Source of the DNA: CAYVQF01 sp964454015 | Lineage (GTDB): Bacteria > Myxococcota_A > Bradymonadia > UBA4248 | Length of the DNA stretch: 64,000 nt | NCBI GenBank assembly: GCA_964454015.1 | Contig: CAYVQF010000024.1 | Location: 1 to 64,000 of the forward strand | Reading direction: 5' to 3' | Shown here: piece after piece, positions 1 to 11,370 of the stretch | Numbering within the stretch: position 1 is the first letter of the stretch | Layout of the letters: each line of letters starts with the position of its first letter | The notes under the pieces: model-generated | Databases searched by the model: none | The model's input: only the letters and a program-made list of their open reading frames with translations | Told to the model about the DNA's origin: nothing | Made by a program: the position numbers and the translations under genes

Positions 1-25
1 GGAGAAGAAAGCCCACGAGAAAAGC

Positions 26-55
26 CCCCCCCTCGCCATTCATGGAGAGGGGGGG
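26..55 (-). terminator. GC-only hairpin, possible terminator
   Basis: Positions 26-34 (C-rich) and 47-55 (G-rich) form a 9-bp stem around a 12-nt loop. Read on the minus strand the stem is followed by a CTTTTCTCG-like tail, so it could end leftward transcription from outside the window. The G-run is long and low in complexity, so the fold may be incidental. No gene is visible in positions 1-244. Confidence 0.25.
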
Positions 56-250
56 AAGGGGGGGTGAGGTCTCAAGTGTCTGCAAATAAAGTACAACATG
101 CGTAAGAACAAGGAGGTGCGGCCCAGCGCGGGCGGCCTTTAGGCTCCGGACAAAGCAGCATTGCACCTTGGCGTCGAGGGGCGTAGAAAGGCGCCAGGTC
201 CCGCCCATCCGGGGTGGTGACCACCCACGGCAGCAGCGGTTGGTGTGCTC

Positions 251-1426
251 ATGACGGCGCAGCCTTCGATCTGGACGCGTGATTTCACGCTATTGGTGCT
301 GGGTGCCTTTCTCCAGGGCTTTTCCTTTTATTGCCTGCTCCCGGCGCTGCCCCTCTTCATCACGGATGTTCTGGACGGCAGCAGCGATGAGGTGGGGCTG
401 GTCCTGGGGTCGTTTTCGCTCACGGCCGTGCTCTTGCGTCCTTTTGCCGGTTACCTCCTGGACCGCTACGGTCGCCGGGTATGGCAACTGTGGTCCTCGG
501 GGCTCTTTGCCGCCTTCATGCTCCTCTACTTTTTTGCTGACAGCCTGCAAATGCTGACCCTGTGTCGCCTTCTGCACGGCGCCGCCTGGGGCATGATCGG
601 GGTCGCCTCGGCCACGGTGGTGGCCGACCTAGTGCCGGCCACGCGTCGGGGCAGCGCCATGGGCTACTATGGTCTGGCCATGCCCTTGGCCTTGTCCATT
701 GGCCCGATGCTGGGGGCCTGGGTCCTGCACGACACCCGCTATGACCTGCTCTTCGCCCTGTGCTTCGTGTTGGCCGTCGGGGCTTGGCTCTGTTTCTTTG
801 CCGTTCGCACGCCGACGGTCAAGGCGCCGGGGATCCGCTTCGAGTGGTCCCGCCTCTTCGAACTCAAGGTGTTGCGCCTCTTCGTCTTCATGCTGCTGCT
901 GTGCGTGGGCTTTGGCGGCTGGGTGACCTTCGTCCCCCTCTACGCCCGCGAGCTGGGCTTTGCTTCGTCTGGACCCCTGTTTTCGAGTTACGCCGTCGCC
1001 GTCTTGGCCATTCGCTTCTGGGGCGGTCGCTGGTACGATCGCTTTGGACCCAAGTCTCCCATCTTCGCTGGCTTAGCCTTCCTCATGGCCGGTTGGCTCC
1101 TGCTCAGTGGCGCCACCGGGACGGTCATGGCCCTCGTCGGGGCGACTTTGCTCGGCCTGGGCTTTGGCGTCGTCATGCCACCCTTCAACGCCATGGCCAT
1201 CGATCTGGTTACGGCGGATCGCCGGGGGGCGGCCAACGCCTTGGTCTTTACCGCCTACGATATCGGCATCGCCATCGGCTCCGTGGCCTTGGGTTACGCC
1301 GCGGTGGTCTGGGATCTCTCGGCCATCTTCCTGATTTCCGGGAGCCTGACGGCCGTGGCGACGCTGACATTTGGGGCGTGGACCCTGCCGCACTTTCGAA
1401 AATATCGATTACAATCTAGCCTTTAG
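251..1426 (+). CDS. MFS transporter
   Basis: About 391 residues with roughly twelve hydrophobic segments, the usual size of a major facilitator superfamily carrier in the inner membrane. The loop between TM2 and TM3 carries motif A (GYLLDRYGRR). A second, pseudo-symmetric copy (GGRWYDRFGPK) follows in the C-terminal half, as expected of a duplicated 6+6 fold. I prefer the ATG at 251 to the in-frame GTG at 245, although neither has a clear ribosome site. It is closest in style to drug or sugar efflux permeases. The substrate cannot be read from sequence. It converges with the leftward gene ending at 1431. Confidence 0.85.
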   Translation: MTAQPSIWTRDFTLLVLGAFLQGFSFYCLLPALPLFITDVLDGSSDEVGLVLGSFSLTAVLLRPFAGYLLDRYGRRVWQLWSSGLFAAFMLLYFFADSLQMLTLCRLLHGAAWGMIGVASATVVADLVPATRRGSAMGYYGLAMPLALSIGPMLGAWVLHDTRYDLLFALCFVLAVGAWLCFFAVRTPTVKAPGIRFEWSRLFELKVLRLFVFMLLLCVGFGGWVTFVPLYARELGFASSGPLFSSYAVAVLAIRFWGGRWYDRFGPKSPIFAGLAFLMAGWLLLSGATGTVMALVGATLLGLGFGVVMPPFNAMAIDLVTADRRGAANALVFTAYDIGIAIGSVALGYAAVVWDLSAIFLISGSLTAVATLTFGAWTLPHFRKYRLQSSL

Positions 1427-1430
1427 CTAA

Positions 1431-2108
1431 CTACTTCTCACCCAATTTCTGGCAGATGAAGGTGCCCTGGTAGAGGGCCTGAGCGCACTCGGCGAAGTCT
1501 TGGCGGCCACTCTCGACGAACCAACCCTTCTCGCCGCCGCGGAGGATGAAGCGCGCGCCGTAGACCTTCTCGCCTTCAGGCTGGAGCCACACCACGGCCG
1601 AAGCCACCGCCGGCACGGGGCAGCCATCTTCGAGCACTTTGTACTCCGAGAAGCCGAGGATGGTGTTCACCTTCTCGTCGATGGCGTGTTCCACGGCCAG
1701 CACTTGTCGGGCTTCGCCTTTCTTCATCACGTTGGCCATGCTCATCTCGGCCGTGCGCTGGAAGAGGGACACCGACTCGGAGATCATCTCTGGGGTCACC
1801 TCGGCGTCGGAGCGGTTGGCGAGCTTGCAGTCCGCATAGGCTTCGGGCGTGGGCATGAGGGCAAAGATGGCGTCGAGGTCACCTGCGGCGACGCCCTTCT
1901 CCAAGCCCGTGAGCAGCTCCTGCAGGGCGGCCTCGCCGGGGATTGCTGGCGCAGCGGGCGCTTCGACGGGCGCCTCTGTGGGCGCCTCTGGCGCTTGCCC
2001 CTTCTCAGCGGGTGCCTTGGCCTCTTTCTTCTCTTCCTTGGGCTTCTCTTCGCAGCCCGCAGCCATCACCAACGCAACCATCAAAGCCAACGACCACAGC
2101 ATTTTCAT
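1431..2108 (-). CDS. lipoprotein of unknown function
   Basis: 225 residues. The leader MKMLWSLALMVALVMAAGC ends in a lipobox, so the mature protein should be lipid-anchored. A Glu/Lys/Ala/Pro-rich linker of about 45 residues follows, then a compact domain with three or four Cys that may form disulfides. No catalytic motif was recognised. The start at 2108 is supported by GAGGAG about eight bases upstream. Longer readings upstream are Arg/Pro-rich and look non-coding. It lies 128 bp downstream of the deaminase gene on the same strand and may be the last gene of that transcript. Confidence 0.8.
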   Translation of the reverse strand: MKMLWSLALMVALVMAAGCEEKPKEEKKEAKAPAEKGQAPEAPTEAPVEAPAAPAIPGEAALQELLTGLEKGVAAGDLDAIFALMPTPEAYADCKLANRSDAEVTPEMISESVSLFQRTAEMSMANVMKKGEARQVLAVEHAIDEKVNTILGFSEYKVLEDGCPVPAVASAVVWLQPEGEKVYGARFILRGGEKGWFVESGRQDFAECAQALYQGTFICQKLGEK

Positions 2109-2236
2109 CGGACACTCCTCAGCGTGGCGATCAGTGCCATGGCAGCGCAGGGCTCGCCAAGGACCACTGCACCGCGACAGATGTGGCGCCTCGCGCGCCA
2201 GCGGTGCAGGCCCATTAACCGCACGCGCTTGGCGTG

Positions 2237-2722
2237 TCAAGGCGATGTGGTGTGCCAGAAGTCCGCATGGACGCGCTCGCCTTCCTCTTCCAGCAGCGGC
2301 CCCACGACCTCGATGGCGCGCTGGCCGCGGGCGAAGAGCTCGCGGCAGGGCAGACGCAGGGTGAGATTGGCTGGGTCGGCGCCGGTGAGCTCGGCCAGGC
2401 GCCGCTCGCTCAGGCCATAGACCAGGCGGCCGAAGCCCGCCCAGTAGATGGCACCGGCGCACATGGCGCAGGGCTCGGTGCTGCTGACCAGAGTCAGGTG
2501 GCGCCGCGCCGCCGCGGGCCAGCGCAGGACCGCTTGCTGCACCAAGCGCAGCTCGGCGTGGGCCGTGGGGTCTTCGTCTTGGCCGACGGCGTTGGTGGCG
2601 GCCAAGATCTCCCGCCCCTCGCTGTCGAGGAGGATGGCGGCGAAGGGATGGTGGCCCGCGGCGCGGGCGGCCACGGCGAGCTCGAAGGTGCGGCGCAAGG
2701 CCGAGTGGAAGGAGGTGGACAT
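2237..2722 (-). CDS. nucleoside/guanine deaminase-like CDA protein
   Basis: 161 residues of the cytidine-deaminase-like zinc hydrolase fold. H55-A-E57 supplies one zinc ligand and the proton shuttle, and P84-C85-A-M-C88 supplies the two Cys ligands. This layout matches guanine deaminases and tRNA adenosine deaminases, which deaminate a purine ring in the cytoplasm. The length suits both, and the TadA anticodon-loop residues cannot be confirmed by eye. The start lies 13 bp after the hydE-like stop on the same strand, which suggests one operon with it and the aminopeptidase. The substrate is unresolved. Confidence 0.8.
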   Translation of the reverse strand: MSTSFHSALRRTFELAVAARAAGHHPFAAILLDSEGREILAATNAVGQDEDPTAHAELRLVQQAVLRWPAAARRHLTLVSSTEPCAMCAGAIYWAGFGRLVYGLSERRLAELTGADPANLTLRLPCRELFARGQRAIEVVGPLLEEEGERVHADFWHTTSP

Positions 2723-2735
2723 GGGGCTCGTCGCC

Positions 2736-3836
2736 TCAGGGGGTGGTGCGTTCCAGGAAGTGGCGGGAGTCGCCTGCTTCGCCCAGGCGGATCTCGCGGC
2801 CGATGGCGGCGCAGCGCTCGCCCATGCGGGCGATGATCACGTCGAGGGTGTCGGGTACCTGACGCTTGCCCCGGTAGAGGTTGTAGTGGGTGCGGTAGGC
2901 CAGGGGGGTGATGTTGGGCATGAAGACGTTGGCGCCGGCGTTGAGGCCGCGCTCCAGACCGTCGACGGCCAGGGTCTGCAGCGCTGTGGTCGCGGCGATG
3001 TTGATGGTGGGGAGCATGAGGCGCATCAGGGCGATCATCCGCAGGTCCAGATCGACCCGTTCATCCAAGGTGAGGCGCACCTCAGGCCAGTGGGCCATGG
3101 GGGTGGCGTCGTGCTCGACGTAGGGGCCCATGCCGCACATGTCGATGTCGAGCTCCTGCATGAGGAGGAGGTCCTGGGCGAGGGAGTGCAGGCTCTGTCC
3201 GGGCACACCGATGAGGACGCCCGTGCCGGTCTGCCAGCCGCCGGCGCGCAGCGCTTGGAGGGCCTGCCAGCGTTCGCCGTAGTCGTGCGCGTCGTCTTGG
3301 GGGTGCATTTTGGCGTAGAGCGCACGGTCACTGGTCTCGATGCGCAGGAGGTAGCGGTGGCCTCCGGCGCGGCGGAGGCGCTCGAGCCAAGCCGGTGGCA
3401 GCTCGCCCAAGGACAACACCATGCGCACCCCATCGCCCCAGCGCTGGGCCGTCCAGCGCAGGATGGCTTCGACCAAGGCGAGGTGGGACTCGCCTAGGAG
3501 CTCCCCAGACTGCACCAGGAAGGAGCGCAGTCCTGCGGCGTAGCCCTCTTCGAGGGAGGCCTGCACCTCGTCGAGGCGCATGGTGTAACGCTCAACCGCG
3601 TGGTTGTCGCGGCGCAGGCCACAGTAATAGCAGTTCTTGCGACAGGCGTTGGAGAGCTCGATGATGCCGCGGAGGTAACAGGCGTTGCCCAAGACCCCGA
3701 GGAGGCGCTGCCTACCGGCGGCGAAGATGGCTTGGTCGTGGGCGCCGCCGAGGGAGGCTTCCAACTCTGCCACGGAGAAGTGGGAGGGTTCAGGGCCCGC
3801 CGTCGCGGCCGCGGTGATTTTGTCGAGCAAACGCAA
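2736..3836 (-). CDS. hydE: HydE-like radical SAM enzyme ([FeFe]-hydrogenase maturase family)
   Basis: 366 residues from a TTG at 3836, which has AGGAGA six bases upstream and begins just after the aminopeptidase stop. An earlier in-frame start at 3944 would overlap that gene and adds a Ser/Pro-rich stretch, so I reject it. C65-x3-C69-x2-C72 (CRKNCYYC) binds the radical-SAM 4Fe-4S cluster. RGIIELSN before it, the LVQSGE segment, and GMGPYVEHDATP are characteristic of HydE. HydE acts in building the diiron subcluster of the hydrogenase H-cluster. No hydF, hydG or hydrogenase gene is in the window, so it may serve another pathway here. PylB or a BioB relative is the alternative, but the motif set favours HydE. 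Confidence 0.8.
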   Translation of the reverse strand: MRLLDKITAAATAGPEPSHFSVAELEASLGGAHDQAIFAAGRQRLLGVLGNACYLRGIIELSNACRKNCYYCGLRRDNHAVERYTMRLDEVQASLEEGYAAGLRSFLVQSGELLGESHLALVEAILRWTAQRWGDGVRMVLSLGELPPAWLERLRRAGGHRYLLRIETSDRALYAKMHPQDDAHDYGERWQALQALRAGGWQTGTGVLIGVPGQSLHSLAQDLLLMQELDIDMCGMGPYVEHDATPMAHWPEVRLTLDERVDLDLRMIALMRLMLPTINIAATTALQTLAVDGLERGLNAGANVFMPNITPLAYRTHYNLYRGKRQVPDTLDVIIARMGERCAAIGREIRLGEAGDSRHFLERTTP

Positions 3837-3855
3837 GGTGTCTCTCCTGGTGGGT

Positions 3856-5208
3856 CTATTTGGGGATGGTGGGCCCGAGGACGCGGGCCCCTTCGGCGGT
3901 GATGAGTAGGTCGTCTTCGATGCGGACGCCACCAAAACCGACATAGGTCTGGACTCTGTCGTAATCGATGAAGGCCTGGTGGCGTCGCTCCGCGGCCCAG
4001 CGCTCGATCAGGGCCGGGATGAAATAGATCCCCGGCTCGATGGTGATGACGTGGCCCGGCTCCAGCGTTCGGGCCAAGCGCAGGGCGGCGAGCCCGAATT
4101 GCTGGCTGCGTGGTTTTCCTTCGCCATAGCCGACGAGATCGCCCAGGTCCTCCATGTCGTGGACATCGAGGCCGAGCATATGGCCGATACCGTGGGGGAA
4201 GAAGAGGGCGTGTGCCCCCGCGGCCACCCCCGCGTCGGGGTCGCCCTGCATCAGCCCCAGGGCGCCGAGCCCAGTGGTGATGGCGCGGGCCGCCGCCAGA
4301 TGCACCTCCAAGTTGCTCCGCCCTGGGGTCTGGGCGGTGGCGATGGCGGCCTGTTGGGCTGAGAGGACCACTTGGTAAATCTCACTCTGGCGCGAGCTCA
4401 TGGCGCCGCTCACGGGCCACGTGCGGGTGATGTCCGAGGCGTAACCCCCTTCGGACTCGGTGCCGCAGTCGCAGAGGAGGAGATCGCCCGCCTGCAAGGT
4501 GTTGTCGTAGCCCTCGTTGTGCAAGACCTCACCGCGCACCGTGACGATGGGGAGGAAGGAGGTGGCCCTTCCCATGGCCAAGGCGGGTCCGACCAGGGCC
4601 GCCATGATCTCGGCTTCGCTGCGCCCCGGGGCGAGGGCCGCCTCGGCCGCGGCGAACATCCGATGGGTGAGGTTCAGGGCTTCTTCGATTTCGGCCACCT
4701 CGGCGGGGCTCTTGTGGTTGCGTTGGTCTACCACGGCCCGCATCAGCTCACGGGAGACCTCGGCCTGCACCTGCGCTGGCGGGAGGGAGAGAAGGGCGGC
4801 CAGGCGCAGCAAGCGCTCGCCGCGGTAGGGGGGGAGGTAGTGGATGCGGGCGCCTGTGTGCCGCCACTTGGTCAGGACCTCGGCCAAACGCGCCATATCC
4901 TCCCACTGGGCGATGCCGGCGTGGGTGGCGTGATCGGCCAAGGTGAGGTGTGGCCCATGCCAGATGACGTCGTCAGGGTGGGGTGGGGTGCCGAAGAGGC
5001 GCTCGCCGCCTTCGGGATCGATGAGCAGCGCCGCCGAGGGGAGGCGATGCAGGCCGGTGTAATAGATGAAAGAGGCGTCCTGGCGGAAAGGGTAGGTGTT
5101 GGCCGCGTAGTTGCGCGGGCTGTCATCGTTGCCCATGACGAGGATGACCCCATCGGGGAGGGCGGCGCGCAGGTCGCGGCGACGCGCGATGAAGGCTTCT
5201 TTTTCCAT
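3856..5208 (-). CDS. pepP: Xaa-Pro aminopeptidase (M24B)
   Basis: 450 residues, close to E. coli PepP. An N-terminal AMP_N-type domain (about residues 1-150) precedes a pita-bread metallopeptidase domain. The five expected metal ligands are visible: D247 (CDCG), D259 (SDIT), H343 (in HGIGHMLGLDVHD), E391 (ITIEPGIY) and E431 (GVRIEDD). It should remove an N-terminal residue preceding proline, using two Mn or similar ions, in the cytoplasm. AAGGAGC lies just upstream of the ATG. It is the first gene of a leftward run with hydE and the deaminase. The 19-bp gap before hydE holds that gene's ribosome site. Confidence 0.92.
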   Translation of the reverse strand: MEKEAFIARRRDLRAALPDGVILVMGNDDSPRNYAANTYPFRQDASFIYYTGLHRLPSAALLIDPEGGERLFGTPPHPDDVIWHGPHLTLADHATHAGIAQWEDMARLAEVLTKWRHTGARIHYLPPYRGERLLRLAALLSLPPAQVQAEVSRELMRAVVDQRNHKSPAEVAEIEEALNLTHRMFAAAEAALAPGRSEAEIMAALVGPALAMGRATSFLPIVTVRGEVLHNEGYDNTLQAGDLLLCDCGTESEGGYASDITRTWPVSGAMSSRQSEIYQVVLSAQQAAIATAQTPGRSNLEVHLAAARAITTGLGALGLMQGDPDAGVAAGAHALFFPHGIGHMLGLDVHDMEDLGDLVGYGEGKPRSQQFGLAALRLARTLEPGHVITIEPGIYFIPALIERWAAERRHQAFIDYDRVQTYVGFGGVRIEDDLLITAEGARVLGPTIPK

Positions 5209-5429
5209 GGGAGTGCTCCTTGGTTTGGGCTCGGCGCAAGCACGCGCCTCGCTACGCGGCCGTGAGGATACACCCTTTGCGCGGCAGCGACCACGGCCGC
5301 GGCGGCGAAGGGCAGGTCAATCCACGGCGCTTTGTTGGGCAAAGCGCCACTTGACACTCAGGTGACAGTCGGGGTCTGATGCCGCTCATGCTCCGAGCGG
5401 TTCGGAAGCTGTTGGCGGAGAGAAAGTCT

Positions 5430-6089
5430 ATGCGCACCTTTTTCGTGGCAGCAGCGGCGCTTGTCGTAGCCTTGGCCGGAGTGGCCTGCGACGACGACGA
5501 CCAAGAGAGCTTCGATCCCATCCAGGCCTGTCGCAAGGTCCAGTCGACGTTTTCGGCCTGCGGCGGCGATCCCGAGGGGACCTGGGAGGTCGAGACCATG
5601 TGTCACCCGGCCAACGCGTCACCGGTCTATGAGGAGAGCTGTGATGGGGCGCGCCTGAACAGCATCCACACCGTGGTGGCCCAGACCCTCTCCTTCGATG
5701 GCCTGGAGGTGACCTTCAACAAACAAGACATCGAGATGATCGCCGCCTACACCTTTCCGCCGGGCTGCGACTACGACGAAAACCTGACGGGCTGCGCCGG
5801 GTGGGAGACCGAGCTGGACCTGCGCTGGGACAAACAGAACCCGGGCAACGCGACCTGTGAGGAGATCGAGGGCGCCTGCCACTGCACGGTGGTCATGGTG
5901 GGCTCGACAGCCAAGATCGTGCAGGCCTATGCCGTAGAAGGTGACCAAGTGCGCATCGGCGGTGGGGACAATTTGGAGCGCTACCCCTTCTGCCAGAAGG
6001 GCGACGAGATGGTGTGGCGCCTCTCCAGCGACACCAGCGGCCCCAACGAGGACAGCGATTTCGACTACCTGATCCTGCGGCGCAAATAA
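5430..6089 (+). CDS. lipoprotein with acidic start and multiple Cys
   Basis: 219 residues. The leader MRTFFVAAAALVVALAGVAC ends in a Cys followed by four Asp, a pattern that favours outer-membrane or periplasmic retention after lipidation. The mature part has about ten further Cys, probably in disulfides, and no recognised domain. The start at 5430 is preceded by GGAGAGAAAG. An ATG at 5379 would only add basic residues before the leader. The methyltransferase frame opens about 15 bases after its stop, so the two could be co-transcribed, although no functional link is evident. Confidence 0.75.
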   Translation: MRTFFVAAAALVVALAGVACDDDDQESFDPIQACRKVQSTFSACGGDPEGTWEVETMCHPANASPVYEESCDGARLNSIHTVVAQTLSFDGLEVTFNKQDIEMIAAYTFPPGCDYDENLTGCAGWETELDLRWDKQNPGNATCEEIEGACHCTVVMVGSTAKIVQAYAVEGDQVRIGGGDNLERYPFCQKGDEMVWRLSSDTSGPNEDSDFDYLILRRK

Positions 6090-6103
6090 CCGGCGGTCTC
6101 CTC

Positions 6104-8737
6104 TTGCCCTCCCCCTTGCTCGCAGCACTGGCCGCCGCGGCACAGGGCCTCCGCGAGGTCCTCAGTGACGCGGGCGCCGCCGATGACCCCGGGGCGCGGC
6201 GCCTCATGGCGCTGGCACCTGCAGGGGTGGCGCCGCCAGACTTCGCCTGCGCCGTGGCGCGCTGCCTCAGCTACGCGCTGCTGGTGGCTCACGGCCTCAC
6301 TCACCAAGGCCGCCTCGCGCCAGGTCGTGATGGGGCCGCGGCCCTGCTCGGCGCCCTGCCGAGCACCAGCCCTTGGCTGGCGGCCCTGTGGCGAGAGGCG
6401 GCGGCCTTGCTCGAAGGCCCAGCTCGCCACACATCGGCAACCCGCACAGCCAATGCTCTCCAGCAGATCCACGCCCTGCTGGCCGCAGCGCCTCTGGAAG
6501 TGGTGAGCGCCGCCGATCCCGCCGCCTCCGATCCCCTCTTGCATCTCTATCCGCATTTTTTGGCCGCCTACGCGCCCGCCCAGCGCCAGCAGCGCGGCGT
6601 CTACAACACCCCAGACGCGGTGGTGGACTTCATCCTCGCCGCGGTGGATGCGGAGCTGCAAGAACACCTGGGCGATCCCCTGGGCTTGGCCTCGACGCGC
6701 ACCGCGCCCGCGGCCGACGCGGCCCACGACGCGCCAGCGGTGCGGGTCCTCGACTTCGCCACGGGCACGGGGACCTTCCTGGTGCGCTTGCTCCGCTTCG
6801 TCCATGCCAAGTGGCTGGCAGCACAAGACGAGATGGCGCCAGCGGCGCGCCGCGCCGCCTGGCGCGACTACGCCCGGGCCCTGTGCCAAGAGCGGCTCGC
6901 TGGGCGCGAGCTGGACCTCGCCGCCTGGGCGGTGTGCCACCTGCACCTGGGCTTGGTGCTGCGGGAGACGGGCTGGAACTCGGACGACTTGCCCCAGGTG
7001 GCCCTGCGCTGGGGCGATGCCTTGGCGTGCGGGCTGAGCATGGGCGCTGCTGCTGCCGCGTCGCCTCTGGCCCCGACGGTGGTCATTGGCAACCCGCCCT
7101 ATGGCCCGGCGCGCGACCACGGGAGGTGGATCCAGACCTTGATGCAGGCCTACCGCCACGGCATGGCGGAGAAGAAGAGCGATGTGGGGCGCGAGGAGTG
7201 GAAGTTCGTGCGGGCGGCCCAGGCGGCCCTGGCCGAGGCGCCCGTGGCGGTGCTCGGCGTGGTGGTGAACCGGGCCCTGCTCGACGCCGTGACCCTGCGC
7301 CAGATGCGGCGCTCTCTGGGGGAGACTTTTGCGCGGCGCTGGCTGATTGATTTGGGTGGGGATGTCAAAGGTGAGCGCGGGCAGGGGCGCGATGAGAACG
7401 TGTTCCCCATTGCCCAGGGGGTGTGCGTCGCCGTGCTGAGCCGGGCGGCGGGGGCGAGCCAGAGCCACGCCTATCGCGCCGTAGCTGGCCGCCGCGTCGA
7501 GAAGCTGCAGGCCGTGGCCACGGCGGAGGTAGGGGCCTGGCGGCGCGACTCGGCCCACTTCGCGCCACGCGCGCCGGCCTTCCACTGGCACCGTCCGGGG
7601 GCGACGCGCGCGGGCGAGACGGGCTGGATTGGCGTCGACCAAGCGGTGAGCCGCTACAGCTCGGGCATCGAGACGCAGCGCGACGCCCTGTGCGTGGCCT
7701 TCACCGCCGAGGAGATGCTGGCCCGGGTGCGCCTCCTGGCCGAGCTGGACGAAGCGCAGGCGCGGGCCCACTTCGCCCTGGGCCCCGACGGGCGCGACTG
7801 GAAGCTGGCGCGCGCCCAAGCCGACCTGCGCCACCACGGCGTCGCCCCCGAGCGGGTGGTGCCCATCCTCTACCGCCCCTTCGACCTGCGCTGGACCTAC
7901 TACAGCGGCCGCAGCCACGGCTTTCTGGCCTACCCCAAGCACGCCGTCTCGGGCCCCATGCTGGCCGGCCCCAACCTCGGCCTCATGGTCAACCGCCAAG
8001 TGGTCAGCCCCGTGGTGAGCCACTTCGGCGTCAGCCGCTGGCCCATCTGCAAAGGCACCTTCTACCTGGGCAACCGCGGCCAAGACTACCTGCTGCCCCT
8101 CTACCTCCCGCCTCCCGAGCCCGAGGCAGCGCCGCTGCTCAACCTCGACCCCGCCTACCTCGACGGGCTCCTCAGCGCGGGCGGCTGGACCTGGCGCGCA
8201 GGCGGGCGCGGCGATCTCGCGACCCACCTGGGCCCCGAGGACATCCTGGCCTTCTGGGTAGGCCTCATGCACAGCCCGGCCTATGGCGCGCACTTCGGGG
8301 ACGCCCTGCGCGGCGGCTTCCCACCCGTACCGCGTCGTCCGCGGCGCGAGCACTTGGTGCCCCTGGCCAAGTTGGGGCACGCGATCACGGCGCTCTTCGT
8401 CGATTTTTCGGAACAATCGGTCGACTTATCTTCTGATTTCCACGGGCCCGAGGCGTGCGCGGCGCCGTGGACCTGGCGCGAAAGACCGCGCCATGACCCG
8501 CGCCGCGGCGTGGTGGACTTGGGCAATGGCCTCAGCCTCCCTGGCGTTGACGCGGCGCTGTGGCGCTGGGAGGTCGGCGGCTACCGGCCGCTCGAGCGGT
8601 GGCTGCTGGCCCGTTGGCGCGTGCGCCGGCCTCTGGACGCCGCAGCGCGCCGCACTTGCGCCCAGATCCTGGCGGCTTTGCGCCGCTTGCGGGCCTGCGC
8701 TGAGGCGCTGGCGGCGCTGGAGATGCTATTGGAGTAA
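6104..8737 (+). CDS. type ISP-like DNA methyltransferase-specificity protein
   Basis: About 877 residues. The start is uncertain: TTG at 6104 or 6116 avoids a long overlap with the preceding lipoprotein, while the first in-frame ATG (6014) lies inside it. VYNTPDAVVDFI, then AdoMet motif I (DFATGTGTF, about residue 217) and the catalytic NPPY (about 330), identify a gamma-type N6-adenine methyltransferase. The C-terminal part has PILYRPFDLRWTYYSG and NLGLMVNRQV, signatures of the specificity region of type ISP enzymes such as LlaBIII. Those enzymes carry an Mrr-like nuclease and a helicase N-terminally, and both are missing here. No partner nuclease gene is adjacent. It may be an orphan methylase or the remaining half of a system. 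Confidence 0.8.
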   Translation: MPSPLLAALAAAAQGLREVLSDAGAADDPGARRLMALAPAGVAPPDFACAVARCLSYALLVAHGLTHQGRLAPGRDGAAALLGALPSTSPWLAALWREAAALLEGPARHTSATRTANALQQIHALLAAAPLEVVSAADPAASDPLLHLYPHFLAAYAPAQRQQRGVYNTPDAVVDFILAAVDAELQEHLGDPLGLASTRTAPAADAAHDAPAVRVLDFATGTGTFLVRLLRFVHAKWLAAQDEMAPAARRAAWRDYARALCQERLAGRELDLAAWAVCHLHLGLVLRETGWNSDDLPQVALRWGDALACGLSMGAAAAASPLAPTVVIGNPPYGPARDHGRWIQTLMQAYRHGMAEKKSDVGREEWKFVRAAQAALAEAPVAVLGVVVNRALLDAVTLRQMRRSLGETFARRWLIDLGGDVKGERGQGRDENVFPIAQGVCVAVLSRAAGASQSHAYRAVAGRRVEKLQAVATAEVGAWRRDSAHFAPRAPAFHWHRPGATRAGETGWIGVDQAVSRYSSGIETQRDALCVAFTAEEMLARVRLLAELDEAQARAHFALGPDGRDWKLARAQADLRHHGVAPERVVPILYRPFDLRWTYYSGRSHGFLAYPKHAVSGPMLAGPNLGLMVNRQVVSPVVSHFGVSRWPICKGTFYLGNRGQDYLLPLYLPPPEPEAAPLLNLDPAYLDGLLSAGGWTWRAGGRGDLATHLGPEDILAFWVGLMHSPAYGAHFGDALRGGFPPVPRRPRREHLVPLAKLGHAITALFVDFSEQSVDLSSDFHGPEACAAPWTWRERPRHDPRRGVVDLGNGLSLPGVDAALWRWEVGGYRPLERWLLARWRVRRPLDAAARRTCAQILAALRRLRACAEALAALEMLLE

Positions 8738-8856
8738 CTGGGTTGACACAACCAACCCGAGTTGCGGACGCGTGCGGATTGGTGCTAGACAATTTGTTTG
8801 GAGATTTCTCTTGACAACAGCGAAACTCCGAAATAGCCTGTGCTAATGAATAGTCC

Positions 8857-11319
<2,463 letters not shown>

Positions 11320-11370
11320 ATGTGATTCTGTTGTGCCTGGAAATAACGAAGTAGCTAAATTGAGGTGATT

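Noticed and set aside
3837..3944. Longer HydE start at 3944
   Set aside because: It would overlap the aminopeptidase gene by 89 bases and adds a Ser/Pro-rich stretch. The TTG at 3836 has AGGAGA at ideal distance.
6065..8416. Very long minus-strand frame opposite the methyltransferase
   Set aside because: It is a composition shadow of the GC-rich plus-strand gene. It has His/Arg/Gly-rich, domain-free sequence, while the plus frame carries DFATGTGTF and NPPY.
8743..8839. Promoters at two TTGACA boxes (8743-8748, 8811-8816) before the AT-rich gene
   Set aside because: Neither has a convincing -10 box at 16-18 bp; the best is TAGCCT, with three of six matches. A promoter is likely here but cannot be placed.
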